Source: Achromobacter animicus (lineage in GTDB: Bacteria > Pseudomonadota > Gammaproteobacteria > Burkholderiales > Burkholderiaceae_B). From it: DNA of 64,000 nucleotides. Below the pieces are notes generated by a model. It was not told the DNA's origin. It searched no databases and was given only the letters and a program-made list of their open reading frames with translations. Both the position numbers and the translations under genes were made by a program. Location of the stretch: positions 205,165-269,164 of the forward strand of contig NZ_CADIJM010000006.1 in the NCBI RefSeq assembly GCF_902859585.1, in the 5' to 3' direction. Positions 40,920-49,986 of the stretch are shown one piece after another. Position 1 is the stretch's first letter. Each line of letters opens with the position of its first letter.

Positions 40920-42353
40920 GTGACTCAGAAGAACTTTATCGCCAACCAATGGGTGGCCGCGGCCACCGGTGAAACCATTCCCGTCCTGAACCCGTCCGAT
41001 GGCAAGCCTTTCGAGGAACTGGCCCGCTCGAACGAGGCCGACGTGGACCGCGCCGTGCAGGCCGCGCGCCAGGCGTTCGAAGGCGAGTGGGGCCAGATGG
41101 CGCCCGCCGTCCGCAGCCGCCTGCTGATGAAGATTGCCTTTGCGCTGCTGGACCGCCAGGAGGAACTGGCGCAGCTGGAATCGGCCGACACGGGCAAGCC
41201 CATCAAGCAGGCGCGCGCCGATGCCGCCGCCGTGGCGCGCTATTTCGAGTTCTATGCCGGCGCGGTCGACAAGCTGCACGGCGAGACCATTCCCTACACC
41301 CCGGGCTTCACCGTGCTGACGGTGCGCGAGCCGCATGGCGTCACCGGCCACATCGTGCCGTGGAACTACCCCCTGCAGATCTTCGGCCGCAGCGTCGGCG
41401 CGGCGCTGGCGGCGGGCAACGCGTGCGTGGTCAAGCCCGCTGAAGACGCGTGCCTGTCGCTCCTGAAGCTGGCCGAGATCGCCGCCGAAGTCGGCCTGCC
41501 CGCCGGCGCGCTGAACATCGTCACCGGCTACGGCCATGAGGCCGGCGCTGCGCTGTCCGCGCATCCGGGCATCGACCACATCTCGTTCACGGGCTCGCCG
41601 CAGACCGGCAAGATGGTCGCGCACGCCGCTGCCGAGAACCACGTGCCCGTCACGTTGGAGCTGGGCGGCAAGTCGCCGCAGATCGTGTTCGACGACGCCG
41701 ACCTGGACGCCGCGATGCCGGTGCTGCTGGGCGCCATCATCCAGAACGCCGGCCAGACGTGCTCGGCCGGCAGCCGCGTGCTGATCCAGCGCGGCGTGTA
41801 CGAAACCGTGCTCAAGCGCCTGTCGGAAGCGTTTTCCGCCACGGTGACCGGCCCGGCCGCCGCCGACCTGGACGTAGGTCCGCTGATCAACGCGCGCCAG
41901 CAGGACCGCGTGCGCGGCTTCCTGGCCGAAGCCGAGGCGCAAGGCATGAAGGTCGCCGCGCGCGGCAAGCTGAAGGACGGCACGCCCGAGGCCGGCTTCT
42001 ATCAGACGCCCGTGCTGTTCCGCGATGTGCCGCCCGACAGCCGCCTGGCGCAGGAAGAAGTCTTCGGCCCGGTGCTGGCCGCCATGGTGTTCGACACCGA
42101 GGAAGAAGCGCTGGAAATCGCCAACGGCACGCTGTATGGCCTGGTGGCGGGCGTGTGGACGCGCGACGGCGGCCGCCAGATGCGCTTGGCCCGCAAGCTG
42201 CGCGCCGGCCAGGTGTTCGTCAACAACTACGGCGCGGGCGGTGGCGTGGAACTGCCGTTCGGCGGTTCGCGCCAGTCGGGCTACGGCCGCGAGAAGGGCT
42301 TTGAGGCGCTGTACGGCTTCACCAGCCTGAAGACCATCGCGATCCGCCACTGA
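40920..42353 (+). CDS. Aldehyde dehydrogenase (NAD-dependent)
   Basis: A 477-residue aldehyde dehydrogenase: FIANQWVAAATGETIPVLNP at the start, GHIVPWNYPLQIFGRS, FTGSPQTGK, the catalytic glutamate in VTLELGGKSPQIVF and the catalytic cysteine in NAGQTCSAGSR near residue 280. The cofactor and substrate classes resemble betaine-aldehyde/gamma-aminobutyraldehyde enzymes. GTG at 40920 (VTQKNFIANQW) is taken because the family begins here; no clear ribosome-binding site is seen, and the frame is open upstream to 40770. It diverges from the FCD-type GntR/SDR operon. Confidence 0.92.
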   Translation: MTQKNFIANQWVAAATGETIPVLNPSDGKPFEELARSNEADVDRAVQAARQAFEGEWGQMAPAVRSRLLMKIAFALLDRQEELAQLESADTGKPIKQARADAAAVARYFEFYAGAVDKLHGETIPYTPGFTVLTVREPHGVTGHIVPWNYPLQIFGRSVGAALAAGNACVVKPAEDACLSLLKLAEIAAEVGLPAGALNIVTGYGHEAGAALSAHPGIDHISFTGSPQTGKMVAHAAAENHVPVTLELGGKSPQIVFDDADLDAAMPVLLGAIIQNAGQTCSAGSRVLIQRGVYETVLKRLSEAFSATVTGPAAADLDVGPLINARQQDRVRGFLAEAEAQGMKVAARGKLKDGTPEAGFYQTPVLFRDVPPDSRLAQEEVFGPVLAAMVFDTEEEALEIANGTLYGLVAGVWTRDGGRQMRLARKLRAGQVFVNNYGAGGGVELPFGGSRQSGYGREKGFEALYGFTSLKTIAIRH

Positions 42354-42492
42354 TCCGGGCGCGGGGGCGCCGCGTTCGCGCAAGGACCCGGGCAATGGCC
42401 CGGGCAGCGGCCCCCAGCAAGGACCCGGACAAAATATCGGTTAACGTTGATGTTTTGCTTCCGGGGCCTGCCGCCCCGCTTTCAGGATCCGT
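42354..42492. other. Gap upstream of riboflavin synthase, no riboswitch seen
   Basis: The region contains small GGCCCGGGC-type palindromes and an AT-richer stretch (AAAATATCGGTTAACGTTGA) that may be the promoter of ribE. The conserved FMN aptamer sequences are absent. Confidence 0.45.
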
Positions 42493-43197
42493 ATGTTCAC
42501 CGGTATTGTTCAAGGCACCGCGAAGATCGCAAAGATCGCGGATCGCGAAGGCCTGCGCACCTTCACGCTGGATTTTCCCCCTGGTTTCTGCACTGACCTG
42601 GCCATCGGCGCCAGCGTGTCGACGGACGGCGTCTGCCTGACCGTCACGGAAATCCTGTCCGAAAACCAAGCCACGTTCGACGTCATGCTGCAAAGCCTGG
42701 CGATCACCACGCTGGGCAGTTATGGCGAGGGCGACAGCGCGAATGTAGAGCGCGCGGCCAAGGACGGCGCCGAGATCGGCGGCCATCCGTTGTCGGGCCA
42801 CGTGGACTTCACGTCGCAGGTGCTGATGGTGAAGTCGTCGGACACCAATCGCCTGATGCGCTTCAGCATTCCCGAGGCCTTCCGCAAATACGTGTTCGCC
42901 AAGGGCTATATCGCCATCAACGGCGCCAGCCTGACCGTGTCGGAAGTGAACCGCGCCGAAGGCTGGTTCGAGGTCTGGCTGATTCCCGAGACGCGCCGCA
43001 TGACGGTCTTCGAGGACAAGCAGGTGGGCGACGCGGTCAACATCGAGATCGAGCGCAGCACGCAGGTCATCGTCGATACCGTGCGCGAGACCGTTCAGGA
43101 AAGCCTGGGCAAGCTGCAACCGCTGCTGGAGGCGATCCTGAAGGAAAAGGGACTGACGCTGGAAGACTTCGTCAGCCCGCAGGGCAAGTTGAAGTAA
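42493..43197 (+). CDS. ribE: Riboflavin synthase alpha subunit
   Basis: A 234-residue protein with the two tandem lumazine-binding domains of riboflavin synthase. Domain 1 starts MFTGIVQGTAKIAKIADREG and has GASVSTDGVCLTVTE; domain 2 has GGHPLSGHVDFTSQV and GYIAINGASLTVSEVNRAEG. It dismutates two 6,7-dimethyl-8-ribityllumazine molecules to riboflavin. It is longer than the usual 210-220 residues because of a C-terminal tail. No other riboflavin gene is adjacent. Three different flavin enzymes or carriers are encoded in this window, but linkage is probably accidental. Confidence 0.93.
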   Translation: MFTGIVQGTAKIAKIADREGLRTFTLDFPPGFCTDLAIGASVSTDGVCLTVTEILSENQATFDVMLQSLAITTLGSYGEGDSANVERAAKDGAEIGGHPLSGHVDFTSQVLMVKSSDTNRLMRFSIPEAFRKYVFAKGYIAINGASLTVSEVNRAEGWFEVWLIPETRRMTVFEDKQVGDAVNIEIERSTQVIVDTVRETVQESLGKLQPLLEAILKEKGLTLEDFVSPQGKLK

Positions 43198-43269
43198 TAC
43201 CGATTGATAGCGGCCACGGTGGCCGCCTTCGTCGACATGGCCGGCGCCTTTGCGCCGGCCATGCCGTTC

Positions 43270-44766
43270 TCACGCCGCCGCGAACGGCCGCCCCTGCGGC
43301 CGCACCCGCATCCCGGGCGCCAGACGCGTCCATGGCAGATCCGCGGGATCGGCCTGCATCGGGCCGGGCGCCTTGGCCACCAGCACCTCGTGCGCGATGG
43401 GCTGGAAGTCGGCCCGGAAATGCACCGAGCTTTTCACCACCAGTATCGCCATATCCTCGGGCTGCACGCCGCCGACGCGGAACAGGTTGCGGTCCAGCAT
43501 CTGCGCCTTGCCGGCGCTGACCACCACCCGCACGCCGCCGATCCGCAGTGTGGCCGTCCCGCCCAGGTCGACGTCCATGCCGTTCATCATCGGTCCGTCA
43601 AAGCGCAGCCTCCCATCGGATAACGCCTCGACCACGAATTCGCCTTCAAAGGCCGCGTCGCCCGTGACGCCGGACTGACCGCCCAGCTTGAGCGCGACGG
43701 TCGCGCCGACGCCTGCCGCTGTTGCCTGACGCACCACGTCGGGGTCGTACAGCAAGCCCAGCGCCGCGTTCTGCGCGTCCGCTTCCACTAGCGCGCGCAG
43801 CATGCCGGTGGTGTTGGCGTCGCCGCCCGCGCCGGGGTTGTCCTGCGTGTCCGCAATGACGACGGGCCGCGTCGCTTCCGCGGCCAGGGCCTGCGCGCGG
43901 CGCACCGCCTCGGCCGGTTCCAGAAAGTCCGGCGACCACTCGGGTTCCAGCGCCAGCACGCGCGCATACAGCGATTCCGTGGCCTGCTCGACCGCGGCGG
44001 CGTCCGTGCCGTAGGCCCACACCACCGGCCCGCACTCCGGGAAATCCGCGGCGGGAAAGCCCGGCGCGAAGGAGATGGAGGCCACGCCGGGCGTCTGTTC
44101 TAGTTCACCCAGCAGCGCATACACGCCCTGCGAGGGTTCGAGCATCGTGCACATGCCGTTGATGGGAATCAGGAAGGGCAGGCGGCGTTCGCTGCGGGTC
44201 CATTTGCCGCCGGCCTGCATGCGCGCCATGAGCAGCCGCGCGGCCAGCACGCCGGTGTCGGCCATGTCCACGTGCGGATAGGTGCGGAATGCCACCAGGC
44301 CGTCGGCGCTTTGCAGCATCTGCGCGGTCACATTCGCGTGCAGATCCAGGCTGGCGACCACCGGCACGTCCGATCCCACGATCTCGCGCACGCGGGCCAG
44401 CAGTTCGCCTTCGCCATCGTCCAGATGTTCCGTGACCATGGCGCCGTGCAAGTCCAGATAGATGGCGTCAAAGCCGCCCGCCCGCACCGCGTCCAGGATC
44501 TCGCCGGCGATGCGTTCGTAGGCGTCGCGCGTCACATGGGCAGACGGGCTGGCGCCTGCCCAGATCACGGTCTGCACGGTGTGGCCTTCCGCGGCTACCG
44601 CGTTGATGAAGCCGCCGGCCGGAATGTTGACCTCGCGCAGCGCCAACATGTCCGCGCCCCGCACCATCGCGGGAAAACCTTCGCCGCGCACGAAGTTGTC
44701 GTAGCCCGCCTTGGAGGGCGCGAAGGTGTTGGTCTCGTGCTGGAAGCCAGCAACCAGGATGTGCAT
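43270..44766 (-). CDS. M81-family metallopeptidase (MlrC-like)
   Basis: A 498-residue protein of the M81/MlrC family: MHILVAGFQHETNTFAPSKA at the N-terminus, DAIYLDLHGAMVTEHLDDGE and SLDLHANVTAQM near residues 95-150, and VVIADTQDNPGAGGDANTTG near 315, all containing the Asp/His metal ligands. MlrC in microcystin-degrading bacteria cleaves linear peptide products; most relatives have unknown substrates. ATG at 44766 has AAGGAAA upstream; the frame to 44871 is not supported. It diverges from the amidase/ABC operon and shares its palindromic control region. Confidence 0.9.
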   Translation of the reverse strand: MHILVAGFQHETNTFAPSKAGYDNFVRGEGFPAMVRGADMLALREVNIPAGGFINAVAAEGHTVQTVIWAGASPSAHVTRDAYERIAGEILDAVRAGGFDAIYLDLHGAMVTEHLDDGEGELLARVREIVGSDVPVVASLDLHANVTAQMLQSADGLVAFRTYPHVDMADTGVLAARLLMARMQAGGKWTRSERRLPFLIPINGMCTMLEPSQGVYALLGELEQTPGVASISFAPGFPAADFPECGPVVWAYGTDAAAVEQATESLYARVLALEPEWSPDFLEPAEAVRRAQALAAEATRPVVIADTQDNPGAGGDANTTGMLRALVEADAQNAALGLLYDPDVVRQATAAGVGATVALKLGGQSGVTGDAAFEGEFVVEALSDGRLRFDGPMMNGMDVDLGGTATLRIGGVRVVVSAGKAQMLDRNLFRVGGVQPEDMAILVVKSSVHFRADFQPIAHEVLVAKAPGPMQADPADLPWTRLAPGMRVRPQGRPFAAA

Positions 44767-44840
44767 GAGCGTATTTCCTTGCCGATGAGAGGAGGGGAAT
44801 TCGGGCGTGCGGAAATTATTGGGGGCGGCGCTGCGATCGG

Positions 44841-44985
44841 CAATACCGATGTCCGCACCACAACGCGCCAACGCCTCGACAAGCCCGCCATCGCGGGAAA
44901 TCCCTGATGCATCGCGCGTTGCGTGCCCCGAAGTTGCTCGCTTAGAATATTTTTATGAACTACATCGGTATTGCTAAACAATACC
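44841..44985. promoter_or_regulatory. Operator region between M81 peptidase and amidase operon
   Basis: A perfect 7-bp inverted repeat, GGTATTG-CTAAA-CAATACC, is at 44967-44985, and an inverted copy of its extended half-site (CAATACCGATG, 44841-44851; CATCGGTATTG, 44963-44973) lies 120 bases away toward the M81 gene. The pair could serve both divergent promoters. A similar palindrome overlaps the IclR promoter at 58899-58917. Confidence 0.65.
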
Positions 44986-45072
44986 TGAAAAGTAGGTGGC
45001 AAAAGCAGGGCATCGAATCGGATGCGGGCTATCGCGCCGGCCAACCAGGCGCATCAAGGTTGCAGGGAAGTC

Positions 45073-46506
45073 ATGCGGACAGACGAGTACGAAGGGCAGG
45101 ACGGATTGGCGTTGGCGGGGCTGCTGGCGCGCGGACAGGTGACGCCGGCCGAGCTGATGGAATGCGCGTTGCAGTTGGCCGAAGAACGCGGCGCGCCATT
45201 GAACGCGCTGACCTACGTGCAGCCTGAAGCGGGCCGCGAACTGGCCGGCGGCTGGACCGAGCGCGGCCTGTTCCGCGGCATTCCGTTTCTGCTCAAGGAT
45301 TCGGGTCTGCCGAGCGTGCGCTTTCCGTCCAGCCTGGGTTCGGCGCTGTTCGACGACACGGAATACGCGTTCGACGCGACGTTGGCCCAGCGCTTCGAAG
45401 CGTCGGGACTGATCCCATTCGCACGGACCACGGTATCGGAACTGTGCATGGGACCGTCCACCGAGGCGCGCCGCAACGGCGGCGCCACGCTGAACCCGCG
45501 GGCGCTGGACCGGTCGGTCGGCGGTTCCAGCGGCGGCGCCGCGGTTGCAGTGGCGGCAGGCATCGTGCCGGTGGCACACGGCAGCGATGGCGGCGGGTCG
45601 ATCCGCATCCCGGCTGCCTGCTGCGGCGTGTTTGGCTTAAAGCCCAGCCGCGGCCGCGTGCCGATGGGGCCGGCTCGCGGCGAAGGGTGGGGCGGCATGG
45701 CCTGCGAAGGCGTGCTGACGCGCAGCGTGCGCGATACCGCGGCGGCGATGGACGGGATCAGCGGCTATGCGCCGGGTTCGCCCTACGCCGCGCCGCCCGC
45801 GCCGGGCTCGTATCTGGATTCGGTGCGCGAGCAACGCCGCGAGCCCCTGCGCATCGCCGTGTGGCGCCAGGCCTGGAACGGCATCCCCATCGCGCCGGAA
45901 TGCCTGGCCGCCGTCGAACGCACGGCCCGCCTGTGCCGGGAACTGGGGCATGAGGTCGTCGACGCGCCGTTGCCGGACCTGGACTATTCGGGATTCGTCC
46001 GCGCCCACGGCACCGTGCTGGCCACGAACATCGTGCTGGCCGTGCAGGCGCGCCTGGCAATCCGCGGCCGCGAGCTGCGCGACGACGACCTGGAGCCGGT
46101 CATCCGCGACGGCCTGTCGGTGGGCCGCGAACTGACCGCCACGCAATACGTGGATTCGATCAACCGCTTCCATGCGATCGGCCGCGCCATCGAGTCGGCC
46201 ATGACGGACGTCGATCTGGTGCTGACGCCCACGCTGGCGCAACTGCCCGCCAAGCTGGGCGACCTGGCGCTGGAAGGCGAGTTCTGGGCGTTCCGCGAAA
46301 AGGTGTCGCGCTATGCGACCTTCCTGGCGGTGATCAACGCCTCGGGCCAGCCAGCGGCCAGCCTGCCGCTGGACTGGACGGAATCAGGGGTGCCGGTGGC
46401 CAGCCAGCTCTTCGGGCACTTCGGACGCGAGGACCAGATCCTGCGCCTGGCGGCCGAGCTGGAACGCGCCGCGCCCTGGACGGGGCGGCAGATCCTGCTG
46501 CCCTGA
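45073..46506 (+). CDS. Amidase (amidase-signature family)
   Basis: A 477-residue amidase-signature enzyme. The catalytic triad is visible: Lys75 in FLLKDSG, Ser151/152 in the GGSSGG stretch, and nucleophile Ser176 in GSDGGGSIRIP. It hydrolyses a carboxamide to acid and ammonia. ATG at 45073 with AGGGAAG upstream; the frame is open to 45022. It is the first gene of a long rightward operon, about 60 bases before the peptide-type binding protein, so its substrate is probably what that transporter imports. Confidence 0.92.
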   Translation: MRTDEYEGQDGLALAGLLARGQVTPAELMECALQLAEERGAPLNALTYVQPEAGRELAGGWTERGLFRGIPFLLKDSGLPSVRFPSSLGSALFDDTEYAFDATLAQRFEASGLIPFARTTVSELCMGPSTEARRNGGATLNPRALDRSVGGSSGGAAVAVAAGIVPVAHGSDGGGSIRIPAACCGVFGLKPSRGRVPMGPARGEGWGGMACEGVLTRSVRDTAAAMDGISGYAPGSPYAAPPAPGSYLDSVREQRREPLRIAVWRQAWNGIPIAPECLAAVERTARLCRELGHEVVDAPLPDLDYSGFVRAHGTVLATNIVLAVQARLAIRGRELRDDDLEPVIRDGLSVGRELTATQYVDSINRFHAIGRAIESAMTDVDLVLTPTLAQLPAKLGDLALEGEFWAFREKVSRYATFLAVINASGQPAASLPLDWTESGVPVASQLFGHFGREDQILRLAAELERAAPWTGRQILLP

Positions 46507-46565
46507 TCCGCATCAAGGCCCGCCGGCACGCCGCCGGCGCCGGACCAAACCATAAAGGGGAAGTA

Positions 46566-48149
46566 ATGAAGCGATCCTTTCTGTTTTCCGCAGCACTGAT
46601 CCTGGCCGCGGCCGCGCCGCTGGCCGCCGTGCCCGCCGCCAGCCAGGCCGAGACCACCGCCAAGTTCGTGATGCACGCGCCGCTGCGCGTGCTGGACCCG
46701 ATCCTGACGTCGGCCTACGTCACCCGCAACCACGGCTATCTGGTCTACGACACGTTGTTCTCGATGGACGCGTCAGGCCGTCCGCAGCCGCAGATGGTGG
46801 AGTCGTGGACGGTGTCCGAAGACGGCATGAACTATGTCTTCAAATTGCGCCCCGGACTGGTGTTCCATGACGGCGCGCCGGTCACGGCTGAAGACGTGGT
46901 CGCGTCCCTGCAGCGCTGGCAGGCGGGCGACGCGACGATCGGCAACCGCTTGAAGAACGCCACCGCCGAACTCGCCGCGACGGGGGCCGACACCTTCACG
47001 CTCAAGCTCAAGGCGCCCTACGGACTGGTGCTGGAATCGCTGGCCAAGGAAAGCTCGCCGGTGCCGTTCATCATGCCCAAGCGCATCGCATCCGCGCCGG
47101 CCTCGCAGGCGATCAGCGAGACGATCGGGTCCGGCCCTTACAAATTCGTGCAGGCCGATTTCCAGGCCGGCGTGAAAGCCACCTATATAAAGTTCGACGG
47201 CTACGTGCCGCGCAAAGAGCCGGCCAGTGCGTTCGCGGGCGGCAAGGTCGTCACGGTGGACCGGCTGGAACTCTTGAACATTCCCGACAGCCAGACCGCG
47301 GTGAACGCGCTGCGCAACGGCGAGATCGACTTCCTGGAAGATGTGCCGCCCGACCTGATGCCGCAGTTGAAGGACGCCAAGGGCATCGCGCTCAAGTCCT
47401 ACGGCAAGAACTCCAACATGTTCACCTTGCGGATGAATTGGCTGCAGGCGCCGTTCAACAACGTGAAGGTGCGCCGCGCGGCGCTGGCCGCCCTGTATGA
47501 AGCGGACTACCTGGACGCGCAGATCGGCGATCCGGACGTCTACCAGGTGTGCGGGGCGGTGCTGACCTGCGTGTCGCCCTACGCGTCCGAAGAAGGCGCC
47601 ACGCAGATCAACCCGCCGGATCTGGCAAACGCCCGCAAGCTGCTGAAGGAAAGCGGCTACGCCGGCGAAAAGGTCGTGGTGCTGCATCCGACCGATCTGC
47701 CCATCTTCGCCAACATCGCGCCCGTCACGGCGCAGGCGCTGCGCAGCATCGGCATGAACGTCGAGATCCAGTCGATGGACTGGGCCACGCTGCTCAGCCG
47801 CCGCAGCAAGAAAGAGGGCGTGGATCACGGCGGCTGGAGCATCTTCCAGTCCAACATGTCCAGCCTGGATCTGATCTCGGCGGTGGGCAATCCCAACCTG
47901 GACGGGCGCGCGGATTCCACCTATCCCGGCTGGACGCACGACGCCGTCATGGACGAGCTGCGCAGCCGCTTCGCCGCCGCGCGCACCGAGGACGAACGCC
48001 GCGAACTGGCCCAGGCCATCCAGCGCCGCAACTATGAACAGGTGATGTACGTGCCGCTGGGCGGGTACTCCAAGTTCAAGGGCTACAACGCCAAGTTCGC
48101 GGACATGGTCGATGCGCCGATTCCGCTCTTCTGGACCTCGCCCAAGTAG
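46566..48149 (+). CDS. ABC transporter substrate-binding protein, peptide/opine (DppA) type
   Basis: A 527-residue periplasmic protein with signal peptide (FLFSAALILAAAAPLAA...) and the SBP_bac_5 features: FVMHAPLRVLDPILTSAYVT, YDTLFSMDASGRPQPQMVES, FKLRPGLVFHDGAPVTAEDV and TIGSGPYKFVQADF. It delivers a peptide-like or glycosidic ligand to the permeases encoded downstream. It is closely paralogous to the protein at 56437-58008; long stretches such as ITARNHGY/VTRNHGY, DTLFS, SMDWATLLSRRSK and YEQVM are shared. ATG at 46566 with AAAGGGGAAG upstream. Confidence 0.93.
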   Translation: MKRSFLFSAALILAAAAPLAAVPAASQAETTAKFVMHAPLRVLDPILTSAYVTRNHGYLVYDTLFSMDASGRPQPQMVESWTVSEDGMNYVFKLRPGLVFHDGAPVTAEDVVASLQRWQAGDATIGNRLKNATAELAATGADTFTLKLKAPYGLVLESLAKESSPVPFIMPKRIASAPASQAISETIGSGPYKFVQADFQAGVKATYIKFDGYVPRKEPASAFAGGKVVTVDRLELLNIPDSQTAVNALRNGEIDFLEDVPPDLMPQLKDAKGIALKSYGKNSNMFTLRMNWLQAPFNNVKVRRAALAALYEADYLDAQIGDPDVYQVCGAVLTCVSPYASEEGATQINPPDLANARKLLKESGYAGEKVVVLHPTDLPIFANIAPVTAQALRSIGMNVEIQSMDWATLLSRRSKKEGVDHGGWSIFQSNMSSLDLISAVGNPNLDGRADSTYPGWTHDAVMDELRSRFAAARTEDERRELAQAIQRRNYEQVMYVPLGGYSKFKGYNAKFADMVDAPIPLFWTSPK

Positions 48150-48167
48150 CGGGAAGGGATCTCCATC

Positions 48168-49109
48168 ATGCTCAATCTGATCTTCAAGCGCGTGCTGGCC
48201 GCCATCCCCGTGATGCTGGTGGTGGCCACCGTGGTGTTCCTGCTGTTGCGGCTGGCGCCGGGCGACCCCGCCCGCGTCATCGCCGGCGACATGGCCAGCG
48301 AGGAAGCCGTGGCGCAGGTCCGCGCCGAGATGGGTCTGGACCGCCCGCTGCCCACGCAATACGCCCTGGCGATGGGCGCGCTGCTCCAAGGCGACCTTGG
48401 TTCCTCGATCATTTCGAAGGACCCGGTGACCACGCTGATCGGCCAGCGGCTGGGGCCGACGATGGCGCTGGCCATCTGCGCGATCCTGCTCACCATCTTT
48501 GCCGCGATTCCGCTGGGCGTGTTTTCGGCGTGGTGGCACAAGGGGCTGTTCGACCGCGTCGCGCTGGCGGTCACGGTGCTGGCGTTTTCGGTGCCGGCGT
48601 TCGTGGTGGGCTATCTGCTGATCCTGGCGTTCTCGGTGAAGCTGAACTGGTTTCCGGTGCAGGGCTACGCGGGGCTGGCGTCGGGGTTCGGGACGTTTCT
48701 GTACCACATGGCGCTGCCCACCATCACGCTGGCAACGGTGTTCGTGGCGCTGATCACCCGCATCACGCGGGGCAGCATGCTGGAAGTGCTGGGCGAAGAC
48801 TTCGTGCGCACGGCACGCGCCAAGGGCGTGCCCGAACGCTACGTGCTGTACCGCCACGCCCTGCGCAACGCCGCGGTGCCCATCGTCACCGTCATCGGGC
48901 TGGCGCTCACCACGCTGATCAGCGGGGTGGTCGTCACCGAGACCATCTTCAACATCCCGGGCGTGGGACGCCTGATCGTCGACGCCGTGCTGGCGCGCGA
49001 CTATCCGGTGGTGCAGGGCACGATCCTGTTCTTCTCGTTCGTGTATGTCTTCATCAACCTGGCGATCGACCTGCTGTATGTCGTGCTCGATCCGCGCATC
49101 CGCTACTGA
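48168..49109 (+). CDS. ABC transporter permease, DppB type
   Basis: A 313-residue inner-membrane protein with six segments. MLNLIFKRVLAAIPVMLVVA, the GDPARVIAG periplasmic stretch and LPTITLATVFVALITRITRG followed by VRTARAKGVPERYVLYRHAL (the EAA loop) are typical of DppB/OppB. It pairs with the DppC-type permease encoded next, eight bases later. It follows the binding protein by 18 bases in the same operon. Confidence 0.94.
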   Translation: MLNLIFKRVLAAIPVMLVVATVVFLLLRLAPGDPARVIAGDMASEEAVAQVRAEMGLDRPLPTQYALAMGALLQGDLGSSIISKDPVTTLIGQRLGPTMALAICAILLTIFAAIPLGVFSAWWHKGLFDRVALAVTVLAFSVPAFVVGYLLILAFSVKLNWFPVQGYAGLASGFGTFLYHMALPTITLATVFVALITRITRGSMLEVLGEDFVRTARAKGVPERYVLYRHALRNAAVPIVTVIGLALTTLISGVVVTETIFNIPGVGRLIVDAVLARDYPVVQGTILFFSFVYVFINLAIDLLYVVLDPRIRY

Positions 49110-49117
49110 GGCCGGAC

Positions 49118-49981
49118 ATGAACACAACTGCTCTGGATCGTCCCCGTTCCTTCTGGCCCGCGCTGACGCGCGATCCCATGATGTTCACCGGGTTGGCGCT
49201 GCTGGTGGCGCTGGTGGGGCTGGCCATGCTGGCGCCGCTGATCACCTGGCATGATCCAGCCGCGCTGGCGCCCCGCATGCGGCTCAAGCCGGTCAGCGCC
49301 GAATACTGGCTGGGCACCGATTCGCTGGGCCGCGACCTGTTTTCGCGCGTGCTGTACGGTGGGCGGCTGTCGATCACGCTGGCTGCGCTGGTCAGCGTGA
49401 TCTCGGTGTGCGCCGGGCTGCTGCTGGGCCTTCTGGCAGGCTATTTCCGCCAGCTGGACGCGGTGGTGATGCGCATCATCGACGGCATCATGGCTATTCC
49501 CGGCCTGCTGCTGGCCATCGCCATGGTGGCGCTGGGCGGCGCGACCATTCCCACGATGGTGACGGCCATCGCCATCCCCGAGATTCCGCGTGTGGCGCGG
49601 CTGGTGCGCAGCGTGGTGCTGTCGGTGCGCGAAGAACCTTACGTCGAAGCGTCGCTGGGCATGGGCACGGCGACCTGGCGCGTGCTGTGGCGCCATGTCC
49701 TGCCCAGCACGATCAACCCGCTGGTGGTGCAGGCCACGTTCATCTGCGCCTCGGCCATTCTGATCGAAGCCGTGCTGGGCTTCCTGGGCCTGGGCTTTCC
49801 GCCCGAGATCCCCAGCCTGGGCAGCATCATTTCCGAGGGCCGCCCGTTCTTCCAGCGCGCGCCGTGGATCGTCCTGTTTCCGGGCGTCTTCCTGGCGCTG
49901 CTGATCCTGTCCGTGAACCTGTTCGGCGACGCGCTGCGTGATCGCCTGGACCCGCGCATGGCGCGCCAACGCAAGGGTTGA
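49118..49981 (+). CDS. ABC transporter permease, DppC type
   Basis: A 287-residue permease: YWLGTDSLGRDLFSRVLYGG at residues 67-86 is the DppC/OppC hallmark, followed by AYFR-like loop and VREEPYVEASLGMGTATWRV, the EAA loop contacting the ATPase. The ATG at 49118 lies just after the DppB stop; the frame is open leftward to 48530 inside dppB and is not real. It ends five bases before the fused ATPase start. Confidence 0.94.
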   Translation: MNTTALDRPRSFWPALTRDPMMFTGLALLVALVGLAMLAPLITWHDPAALAPRMRLKPVSAEYWLGTDSLGRDLFSRVLYGGRLSITLAALVSVISVCAGLLLGLLAGYFRQLDAVVMRIIDGIMAIPGLLLAIAMVALGGATIPTMVTAIAIPEIPRVARLVRSVVLSVREEPYVEASLGMGTATWRVLWRHVLPSTINPLVVQATFICASAILIEAVLGFLGLGFPPEIPSLGSIISEGRPFFQRAPWIVLFPGVFLALLILSVNLFGDALRDRLDPRMARQRKG

Positions 49982-49986
49982 AGCCG

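Noticed and set aside
42354-42492. FMN riboswitch upstream of riboflavin synthase
   Set aside because: None of the conserved RFN-element sequences is present.
46773-49127. 784-codon minus-strand frame opposite the peptide ABC operon
   Set aside because: High-GC antisense artefact, His/Arg/Gln-rich, opposite clearly homologous binding-protein and permease genes.
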